A DNA stretch of 11,855 nt from Anaerolineales bacterium (GTDB lineage Bacteria > Chloroflexota > Anaerolineae > Anaerolineales > VGOW01). Below the pieces are notes generated by a model. The model saw only the letters and a program-made list of their open reading frames with translations, was not told the DNA's origin and searched no databases. The DNA lies in NCBI GenBank assembly GCA_919901875.1, contig CAKKQG010000425.1, forward strand, positions 1 through 11,855, given 5' to 3'. Made by a program: the position numbers and the translations under genes. Below are positions 1 to 5,987 of the stretch, piece by piece (the stretch's first letter is position 1; every line of letters starts with the position of its first letter).

Positions 1-56
1 TTTGAAGTTTGAAGTTTGGAATTTGAAGTTTGAGGTTTGAGGTTTGAGGTTTGAAT
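1..56. repeat. Heptad repeat array, TTTGAAG/TTTGAGG units
   Basis: Eight consecutive 7-bp units can be read from base 1 (TTTGAAG, TTTGAAG, TTTGGAA, TTTGAAG, three of TTTGAGG, TTTGAAT). The array probably continues left of the window. It lies 12 bp beyond the stop codon of the GAF histidine kinase. On the other strand the unit reads CTTCAAA, the same core as the large array at 4834-4959. No terminator-like hairpin is visible here. Confidence 0.85.
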
Positions 57-68
57 TGGTTACGAAAC

Positions 69-1823
69 TCACCCCATCAACCTCTGCTTCGCCTCATCAC
101 TCAACGGCACCAGAATCGTGATCTTCGTCCCCTTGCCCGGCGCCGAATCAATTTTCAGATCGCCGCTCACCAATTCGGTGCGCTCGCGCAAATTCACCAT
201 GCCCATACTGCCGCGACTTTCGTAAGTGGACATAACCGCCTTCACATCAAAACCCACGCCGTCATCTTGAATCTCTAACGCCGCCACATCCGTCTGCCGC
301 ATCTTCAATCGCACCCAAATATGCGCCGCCTGCGCGTGCTTGCGCGCATTGCCCACCGTCTCCTCGACAATATAGAACAGCACGCCTTGCGTATGCATAT
401 CCATTTGTTCCGAGACGGTGGCATCGGCTTCGATGATCACGTTCTGATTAAAGTTCTCGCGCATCTTATCTGCCAACGATTGCAGCGCGGCAGCTAACCC
501 TTGCGACTCCAGTATAAGAGGACGCAGCGTGAAGAGCATGTGCCGAATCTCTTTCGTGGTCTTGCGCGCCAACTCTTCAAGTTTATAAATTTCCTCTGCC
601 GCGCTCTTCGGTTCGCGCTCCAGTAACCGACGGATGAAATTAGCGCGCATAGCAATCGCCGCCACCGATTGAGTCGGTCCATCGTGCAGATCGCGCGCCA
701 GCTTCTTGCGCGCCTCCTCTTCCACTTCTACGATGCGCTCCTTCTCTTCGATCAATCGTTGATACAGCTTGGCGTTTTGCATAGCGATCACAATGTGCTT
801 GCAAATTGCTTCCAGCAGCTCAATGTGATCGAGATCAAAAAAATCGGCGCGGGGATGGGCAAAGATCATCACCCCATAATGATCCGCGCCCGCTTCCAGT
901 GGCGCCGTCATTACCGTGCGGCAGTTACGCAGTGCCACAAAGTTCGAGAGTTCAGGATCACGATACGGTTGTGATGAGAGAACGCTCTCGCCGCCGTTGA
1001 CCGTTTCGGCTAACACGCCCGACGCAGCGGACAGAGTCACTTTCATGTCGGCTTGTGTCAATCGTCGCGCGGTGATCACATGCAGCACGCCCTCTTGGAA
1101 CACCATCACCACGCTGATCATCTGCGACGATGCCGCCCCGGTGTCTGCCATCACTTGCCCGCAGCGATCCAACGCGGCGTCAAAGACTTTCTCGTAATTC
1201 AACGTCGCGCTCACCAACGACGCCATGTCGTACACAATTCGCGCCTGCTCACGCACATACTTCGAACGCTTCTCATCCACATCGCGCTCGGCATGAGTGC
1301 GCTTCACCGCCAACAGCTTCACGCGCTCGCCCACAATACCGATCAACGATGCGCCGATCAACAACAACGCCGCGCTGGACGCAAAGGGAATCAAGAGCGT
1401 AAAATCTTTCAAATAGGATTCGAGATCGAAAGCGATCAACACGGCGACATTGATCAGAGCGATCAACATCGCGGCGGCAACGGATCGAATCCAACCCACC
1501 CTCAAGGCGGAGGCCGCCACCGGGAACAACATCGCCCACATCATCACCGTCAGCGACCCGCCCGACACGCCGAAGATCAAAACGGCGAAGATCGAATCGG
1601 CAACAAGTTCCAGAGTCGGCAACACCGTGAGTCGCATCCCGCTGAAAGTGATCACGATAAGCGCCAAGCTATATAACGCCGCCAATCCCAAGACCACGCC
1701 GCTGGTGATCAGATTCGATTTGGGATTAAAAAAAATTTCTACGCCGATCACCAACAACGTGATCAAACGCAGAAAAAATAATAACTGTTCAATTTGCGAT
1801 GCCGAGCGAGAGGCGCGCTTCAT
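69..1823 (-). CDS. Membrane GAF-domain sensor histidine kinase (HisKA_3/NarX-LiaS class)
   Basis: This 584-residue sensor kinase would autophosphorylate on histidine and pass the phosphate to a response regulator, typically a NarL/LuxR-type one for this class. Residues about 12-165 hold around six hydrophobic helices, so the sensor is largely inside the membrane. A charged linker (170-200) leads into a GAF domain at about 205-350. The HisKA_3 dimerisation domain carries ARDLHDGPTQ with the phospho-acceptor His380. The HATPase_c domain shows the N box (EETVGNARKH, 487-496), G1 (DDGVGFD, 520-526), G2 (GSMGMVNLRER, 538-548) and GKGT (563-566). It is the second gene after the cNMP-domain kinase, 20 bp downstream on the same strand, and has no receiver domain. 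A TATAAT box lies 7 nt before the ATG, with no Shine-Dalgarno sequence. The signal sensed cannot be told from sequence. Confidence 0.95.
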   Translation of the reverse strand: MKRASRSASQIEQLLFFLRLITLLVIGVEIFFNPKSNLITSGVVLGLAALYSLALIVITFSGMRLTVLPTLELVADSIFAVLIFGVSGGSLTVMMWAMLFPVAASALRVGWIRSVAAAMLIALINVAVLIAFDLESYLKDFTLLIPFASSAALLLIGASLIGIVGERVKLLAVKRTHAERDVDEKRSKYVREQARIVYDMASLVSATLNYEKVFDAALDRCGQVMADTGAASSQMISVVMVFQEGVLHVITARRLTQADMKVTLSAASGVLAETVNGGESVLSSQPYRDPELSNFVALRNCRTVMTAPLEAGADHYGVMIFAHPRADFFDLDHIELLEAICKHIVIAMQNAKLYQRLIEEKERIVEVEEEARKKLARDLHDGPTQSVAAIAMRANFIRRLLEREPKSAAEEIYKLEELARKTTKEIRHMLFTLRPLILESQGLAAALQSLADKMRENFNQNVIIEADATVSEQMDMHTQGVLFYIVEETVGNARKHAQAAHIWVRLKMRQTDVAALEIQDDGVGFDVKAVMSTYESRGSMGMVNLRERTELVSGDLKIDSAPGKGTKITILVPLSDEAKQRLMG

Positions 1824-1830
1824 ACGCGCT

Positions 1831-1836
1831 ATTATA
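1831..1836 (-). promoter_or_regulatory. Possible -10 box before the GAF kinase
   Basis: TATAAT on the minus strand, 7 nt before the ATG at 1823, within the 20-bp gap between the two kinase genes. No convincing -35 hexamer is found at 16-18 bp spacing. If used, it would give a leaderless internal transcript. It may equally be chance in a short AT-rich gap. Confidence 0.3.
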
Positions 1837-1843
1837 ACGTTGG

Positions 1844-3070
1844 TTACGTTTGAGAGGGACGGATCGGTAAGTGCAAGTAGAAAGTACTGCCGGGGAAATT
1901 CACCTCATCGTGTCCGAGACTCTCCACCCATACTTTGCCGCTGTGGGCGCGGGCAACGCCTTTAACAATCGCCAACCCCAAACCGGGTCCCCCGCCTTTA
2001 AATTTTGTCTTGCCCGAGGAGTGGATAGCGACATCACCTACTTGATAAAACTTTTCAAACACCAACTCGTGATGTTCAGCATCTAAACCGATGCCGCTAT
2101 CCTTGACGGTGATCTCAACTCCCGGCGCGTTCCTCTCCATTGTGATCGGGCGCGTGCGGATTGTTACCAGCCCGCCATCCGGCGTGTATTTGATAGCGTT
2201 GATGATCAAATGATAAAGCGCTTTCTGGATCAAAGTCGGATCGCCGTTGATGTTGGGCGTTTCGGGATCATGATCAATGTTCACAACGATCTTGCGCTCT
2301 TCGGCAGATTTTACAAAATCGCGCGCGATGTCGTTGATCATGCTCTTCAACGGCACTGGCACCACACTCAGCTTCAATGTTTCGCTGTCAATGCGCGTCA
2401 CGTCGAGCATCATATTCACCACTTCGTGCATACGCTCCGCGCCTTTGTGGATACCGTCAATCACTTCATTCAACGACGTGTTCGCTTTGATCTCCGGGAA
2501 GGAGCGCAGGACGGTGACGTAACCTTTGAGGACGGTCAGCGGCGTGCGAAGTTCGTGCGCCGCGACTTGAATAAACTCCAACTTGTTGCGATCCAATTGG
2601 CGCAAAATTTTGTTCGTGCGCTGCAAATCTTGAATCGCCATCTGATCATTGGCGCGCATCCGATCGAGCGTGCTGCGGATGATGCTAATCGCCATACGCG
2701 GACTGCGGCTGAGCATTGTTTCAAAATCTTTTTTGCCCATCTCCAACACAGTGCAGTCCGTCGTCGTCCGCACGGTTGCCGAGCGCGGCGCATTTTGAAT
2801 CAACGCCATCTCGCCAAAAAAATCGCCCCTGCCCGCCATACGCAACACACGCTCACCCTCTTCCTCGCTGATGTGCTTGGTCGTCACCGCGTTGCCGTCG
2901 GCAAGAATATAGAAGATGTCCTCGTATGCGCCTTCGTGACACAACACATGATCAGGCGGATAGGCGCTGAGATGAGTCACCGTCGCCATCTCTTGCAGTT
3001 CGTCATCCGACAAACCTTTAAAAGCAAGGCGCAGTAAAGAAACTTTATCAAACGCTACGGGGTCACTCAT
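1844..3070 (-). CDS. Soluble cyclic-nucleotide-binding-domain histidine kinase
   Basis: This 408-residue kinase has no membrane segment. Residues about 10-135 form a CRP/cNMP-binding-like beta-barrel, including the phosphate-binding-cassette stretch GEMALIQNAPRSATV (86-100) with the ligand-contacting Arg96. A helical linker with coiled-coil character (135-165) follows. The HisKA domain has AAHELRTPLTV with His172. The HATPase_c domain has the N box (LIINAIKYTPDGG, 288-300), G1 (DSGIGL, 324-329), F box (FEKFYQV) and G2 (GGPGLGLAIVK, 360-370). The layout suggests direct control of a kinase by an intracellular small ligand (cAMP, cGMP, another nucleotide, or none). It is the first gene of a pair with the GAF kinase, driven by a good promoter 8 nt before its ATG. 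There is no receiver or DNA-binding domain. The family calls are firm; the ligand is unknown. Confidence 0.95.
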   Translation of the reverse strand: MSDPVAFDKVSLLRLAFKGLSDDELQEMATVTHLSAYPPDHVLCHEGAYEDIFYILADGNAVTTKHISEEEGERVLRMAGRGDFFGEMALIQNAPRSATVRTTTDCTVLEMGKKDFETMLSRSPRMAISIIRSTLDRMRANDQMAIQDLQRTNKILRQLDRNKLEFIQVAAHELRTPLTVLKGYVTVLRSFPEIKANTSLNEVIDGIHKGAERMHEVVNMMLDVTRIDSETLKLSVVPVPLKSMINDIARDFVKSAEERKIVVNIDHDPETPNINGDPTLIQKALYHLIINAIKYTPDGGLVTIRTRPITMERNAPGVEITVKDSGIGLDAEHHELVFEKFYQVGDVAIHSSGKTKFKGGGPGLGLAIVKGVARAHSGKVWVESLGHDEVNFPGSTFYLHLPIRPSQT

Positions 3071-3078
3071 TGCGTTAC

Positions 3079-3107
3079 AGTATAACCGTGACTGAGGCTA
3101 GTGCCAA
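3079..3107 (-). promoter_or_regulatory. Sigma70-type promoter of the kinase pair, near-leaderless
   Basis: On the minus strand TTGGCA (3107-3102) and TATACT (3084-3079) are separated by exactly 17 bp. Each hexamer matches the consensus at five of six positions. The -10 box ends 8 nt before the ATG at 3070, so transcription would begin at or within a couple of bases of the start codon. No Shine-Dalgarno sequence precedes the ATG, which fits leaderless translation. Confidence 0.65.
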
Positions 3108-3126
3108 TTCTTCTTGACGCAGAATT

Positions 3127-3157
3127 TACGTAAGACAAATTAAACTGGACTTACACA
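3127..3157. repeat. Relict terminal-inverted-repeat junction of the 165-bp MITE family
   Basis: AACTGGACTTACACA (3143-3157) matches 14 of 15 bases of the terminal repeat AACTGGACTTACGCA found at 11611. Directly before it, TACGTAAGACAAATT (3127-3141) matches the opposite end TGCGTAAGTCCAGTT at 11 of 15 positions, giving an outward-facing pair. I read this as the scar of one or two old element copies. The left half could be chance. Confidence 0.5.
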
Positions 3158-3171
3158 CATTGAGCCGCTAA

Positions 3172-3254
3172 CGTCATTGCGAGCGCACTTTGCGAAGCAA
3201 TCTCGGTCACGCTTTGAGATTGCTTCGTCGCAAAGAACGCTCCTCGCAATGACG
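3172..3254. repeat. 83-bp palindromic element (CGTCATTGCGAG type), possible terminator
   Basis: Arms CGTCATTGCGAG (3172-3183) and CTCGCAATGACG (3243-3254) are perfect complements. Inner arms CGAAGCAATCTC (3193-3204) and GAGATTGCTTCG (3216-3227) are also perfect, around an 11-nt loop. The middle segments pair with a few mismatches and a small insertion in the right arm. Elements of this general sequence are familiar as dispersed palindromes in unrelated bacterial genomes. It ends 14 bp past the stop of the GT-C-like gene, so it could form its transcript 3' end. There is no U-tract, so a factor-independent terminator is not proven. Confidence 0.75.
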
Positions 3255-3268
3255 GTTGGGCAGTTACG

Positions 3269-4864
3269 TTACCGAATACCTATTCGTTCCGTCAATCGCT
3301 TCCATGCCAATTGGTAGTAATACAGTGTGCCGTTGCCAAACGGTGGCGGCGTCACACACCTCGTCGCCGAATAATAATACGTCAAAGATTTTTGCGGGCG
3401 AGACGGATCAATAGACGGGAGCGGTTCAGAAGATCGAGTCGGCATCCACACTTCGTAACGGCTCGCCAACATCGCCTCTCGCGTGATCACCGGGTAGGCA
3501 TCATCCGCTTTTCGATTCATCTCTATCACTTCAACTCTATACCCTTCTCGATTAAGTGAGGCGGGCGCACTGCCCTCAAAAATTAACATCGCTTGACCCG
3601 GTTTATTATCTTCGATCCAAGTGCTGTCGCCGGACACGATCTCAACCTGATTTGCCTGCGCGAAGAACAACACCAACCACGGGTTGCCGACGTGGCGAAT
3701 GGGACGTCCTTCCTTCGCCGCCCGAAGAATCCACGCTTCCACTTTCGGATGCAACGTTTGCGTAAACTCGCGGATAAAAAAACCTGTCGAGATAATTGAA
3801 GCGTATAAAACGATTACGATGCCACCAAATACCACTTGTTTAAATTTAGGCAAACGTTCAACGAGCCAGTTCATCACCACGCCCGCGCCAATTGCCCAAA
3901 ACGGATACGACGGCGCGAGCGCGCGCGAGACGAATCCATCGCGGGTGGCGGCAACCGCTGTGTAGAACGCCGCCGTTCCGAGAAACGCCACACTCATCGC
4001 AAACGCTTTGTGATTCTTCCAAAGCAACAACGGCGCGATCAAACTCAATGCAAGAAGTATGCTCAACAGAACGCCGTTCGATCCCCATACTGTTTGCGGA
4101 AGCCATAATAAATTGAAAAGTTGCAACGCCGGTGCCGCGCCCGCCGACACCCCCGACCAGCGCATACTCACACCCACCGTGCCTAAGCTCCAATAAAACA
4201 TTTGCCCGTTGTGCAAGAAAAACAAAAAGTCAATGAACACTATCGGCAAGATGAGGGCGATCACCAAGTGCGCCCACTTCTTCCAATTGCTTGGGCGCAA
4301 ATAAAACAAAGCCAGCATCCCCAATGAGAGTCCAACCGCCACCGCCGCGTTGAAGTGCGCCGCGAAAGCAAAACTGAACAGCAACCCCGCCCATCCCCAA
4401 CGCTCGTACCACACTGCCAACCACGCCAGCACCAACAATGTCGTGACGTAACCCAAATGCGTGCGGCTAAAATATTGAAACGCCGGCAATGCGATCAACA
4501 ACAACGCGCTCAGCAAGCCTGCCCATTTTGAATCCGTCATCGCGCGCGTCAATTCATACACGCCAACAACGGTCACGGCTGAGGCGGCGATCAAGATCAA
4601 CGTTTCCCACAACACTGACGCGCCCAAGATTTTAAACACAACCGCCAACAACAAGATCGCAAAATACTTTTCAGTGGCGTATTCCCAGCATCCCTGATTG
4701 AGTGACAACGCCATCACATCTTGAGTGCCGGCATCAAAATGCAAAAAGTATGCGCTCGGAGTCGTCGTCGCGCCCCAAAAGATGGACGCCCCAACGCCGA
4801 GCAAGATCCAATCCCAGCGCCACGCGCGATTTCGGATTGCGGATTGCAGATTGCAGATTTCCAA
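3269..4864 (-). CDS. Polytopic membrane protein, GT-C/GT39-like glycosyltransferase candidate
   Basis: A protein of about 531 residues. Roughly the first 375 residues form nine to eleven hydrophobic helices, and about 165 soluble residues follow at the C-terminus. This shape fits GT-C enzymes (PMT, ArnT and related families) that move sugars from polyprenyl-phosphate donors on the outer membrane face. The identification is by architecture only. The acidic pair expected in the first outer loop is not clear; the loop after helix 1 offers HFDAGTQD. The start is uncertain. Translation is open from a TTG at 4891, just after an in-frame TGA, but those first residues are encoded by a heptad repeat. 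I chose TTG at 4864 because GGAGGT (4876-4871) lies 6 nt upstream, although that motif is also repeat-derived. No ATG occurs before the first helix. The gene is divergent from the Dus pair. Confidence 0.75.
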   Translation of the reverse strand: MEICNLQSAIRNRAWRWDWILLGVGASIFWGATTTPSAYFLHFDAGTQDVMALSLNQGCWEYATEKYFAILLLAVVFKILGASVLWETLILIAASAVTVVGVYELTRAMTDSKWAGLLSALLLIALPAFQYFSRTHLGYVTTLLVLAWLAVWYERWGWAGLLFSFAFAAHFNAAVAVGLSLGMLALFYLRPSNWKKWAHLVIALILPIVFIDFLFFLHNGQMFYWSLGTVGVSMRWSGVSAGAAPALQLFNLLWLPQTVWGSNGVLLSILLALSLIAPLLLWKNHKAFAMSVAFLGTAAFYTAVAATRDGFVSRALAPSYPFWAIGAGVVMNWLVERLPKFKQVVFGGIVIVLYASIISTGFFIREFTQTLHPKVEAWILRAAKEGRPIRHVGNPWLVLFFAQANQVEIVSGDSTWIEDNKPGQAMLIFEGSAPASLNREGYRVEVIEMNRKADDAYPVITREAMLASRYEVWMPTRSSEPLPSIDPSRPQKSLTYYYSATRCVTPPPFGNGTLYYYQLAWKRLTERIGIR

Positions 4865-4959
4865 CTTCCAACCTCCAATGTCAAACTTCAAACTTCAAAT
4901 TTCAAACTTCAAACTTCAAATCTCCAATCTCTAATCTCCAATCTCCAATCTTGAACTTC
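4834..4959. repeat. 18-unit degenerate heptad array
   Basis: Exactly 18 consecutive 7-bp units can be read without a gap: GGATTGC twice, AGATTGC, AGATTTC, CAACTTC, CAACCTC, CAATGTC, AAACTTC twice, AAATTTC, AAACTTC twice, AAATCTC, CAATCTC, TAATCTC, CAATCTC, CAATCTT, GAACTTC. Unit type drifts along the array (GATTGC, then AACTTC, then AATCTC). It fills the gap between the divergent GT-C-like and Dus genes and runs into the 5' end of the former. Confidence 0.9.
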
Positions 4960-4965
4960 TGCGTG

Positions 4966-4971
4966 TAAAAT
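4966..4971 (+). promoter_or_regulatory. Possible -10 box of the Dus cluster
   Basis: TAAAAT lies 8 nt before the ATG at 4980, the same geometry as the promoters of the kinase pair and the dipeptidase. No good -35 hexamer is seen, because the upstream bases belong to the heptad array. No Shine-Dalgarno sequence precedes the ATG. Confidence 0.35.
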
Positions 4972-4979
4972 GCACTTCA

Positions 4980-5987
4980 ATGCAATTCACGAATCACGCC
5001 TCACGCATCACTTTCTCCGTCCGCGATATTCCCATTTTCGGCGATCTCATCCTCGCGCCGATGGATGGCTTTTCCGATCTTCCATTTCGGCTTATATGCC
5101 GCGAACTTGGATCGGCAATGAGCTACACCGAGTTCGTCTCGGTGGATGAACTGGTCGGCAAAGTGAAGAAGACACATCGCAAACTTCGATTCGATATGTC
5201 CGAGAAACCGATGACGTTTCAGATTTACGGTCACGACGAAGATCGTTTGGTCGAAGTCGCCGCGCGCCTTGAAGCACTTGAACCCGACATCCTTGACCTC
5301 AACATGGGTTGTTGGGTCAACAGCGTTTCTAATCGCGGCGCGGGCGCCGGTCTCTTGCGTGAGCCGCAAAAAATTGCCCGCATCTTTCAACGCCTCACGC
5401 ACACACTTAAAATTCCCGTCACCGGAAAAATTCGTCTGGGTTGGGATGACGCCACGCGCAATTATCTCACTGTTGCCAAAGCGCTCGAAGATAATGGCGC
5501 GTCACTCATCGCCGTGCATGGGCGCACCAAAGCGCAAGCCTACAAAGGCGATGCCGATTGGGACGCCATCGCCGAAGTGAAAGCGGCTGTTAAGATTCCG
5601 GTGCTAGGCAGTGGCGATGTCAAAACCGTTGACGATATTGATCGCATGAAAAATCATACGCAAGTAGATGGCGTGATGATCGGGCGCGGCGCGATTGGCA
5701 ACCCTTGGATATTTTCAAGGAAGGATCGTGATGCGGTCACTCGCGCGGAAAAGATCACGCTAATGAAACGTCATCTTGCCCTCAACATCGGATTCTACGG
5801 TGACGCCGCCGTGGTCCTCTTCCGCAAACACGCCGCCCGCTACATTTCCGATTCCGACGCCGAGCGCGATTTGCGTTTGGCGATGCTAACCTGCGAAACT
5901 CCCGACCAACTTGAAACGATTATCGACGAATACGAAACCGATTCCGTACGGGCGAAGCATGCTTCGCCCCTACCCGTTACGGCATGA
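4980..5987 (+). CDS. tRNA-dihydrouridine synthase, first of two tandem paralogues
   Basis: A 335-residue Dus-family flavoenzyme, expected to reduce uridine to dihydrouridine in tRNA using FMN and NAD(P)H. Visible marks are the FMN-barrel start (DLILAPMDGFSD, 22-33), the catalytic-cysteine motif LNMGCW (Cys111), TGKIRLGWDD (148-157), AVHGRTKAQ (178-186), GSGDV (210-214) and IGRGAIGNPWIF (234-245), then a helical C-terminal part. The usual motif is NMGCP; here Trp follows the cysteine. The ATG at 4980 is the only reasonable start, yet residues 2-12 are encoded by a 4-unit heptad repeat. Residues about 322-335 come from a REP-like palindrome. Hence the enzyme core is about 14-320. The gene overlaps the next by ATGA. 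The E. coli DusA/B/C subtype cannot be assigned by eye. Confidence 0.93.
   Translation: MQFTNHASRITFSVRDIPIFGDLILAPMDGFSDLPFRLICRELGSAMSYTEFVSVDELVGKVKKTHRKLRFDMSEKPMTFQIYGHDEDRLVEVAARLEALEPDILDLNMGCWVNSVSNRGAGAGLLREPQKIARIFQRLTHTLKIPVTGKIRLGWDDATRNYLTVAKALEDNGASLIAVHGRTKAQAYKGDADWDAIAEVKAAVKIPVLGSGDVKTVDDIDRMKNHTQVDGVMIGRGAIGNPWIFSRKDRDAVTRAEKITLMKRHLALNIGFYGDAAVVLFRKHAARYISDSDAERDLRLAMLTCETPDQLETIIDEYETDSVRAKHASPLPVTA
4985..5012. repeat. Four-unit heptad array inside the 5' end of the first Dus gene
   Basis: ATTCACG, AATCACG, CCTCACG, CATCACT: four contiguous 7-bp units sharing TCAC at positions 3-6. They encode residues 2-11 of the protein, before the conserved RDIPIFGDLILAPM stretch. Confidence 0.7.
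5944..5982. repeat. REP-like palindrome at the end of the first Dus gene
   Basis: GGGCGAAGCATGCTTCGCCC (5950-5969) is a perfect 20-bp palindrome. Outer arms CCGTA (5944-5948) and TACGG (5978-5982) extend the pairing with an internal loop. The element encodes the last residues of the first Dus protein and ends one base before the ATG of the second. The sequence type is familiar as a dispersed genomic palindrome, so I read it as an insertion and not as ancestral coding sequence. Confidence 0.8.

Noticed and set aside
1053..1676. A 207-codon open frame antisense to the GAF kinase
   Set aside because: It mirrors the membrane and GAF coding region, and the product is low-complexity His/Gln/Arg-rich.
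2210..3037. A 275-codon open frame antisense to the cNMP-domain kinase
   Set aside because: It lies wholly inside a confident kinase gene. Its product is rich in His, Arg and Gln with no domain signal, typical of a shadow frame.
4834..4959. CRISPR array
   Set aside because: The repeats are contiguous 7-bp units with no spacers, and no cas gene is present.
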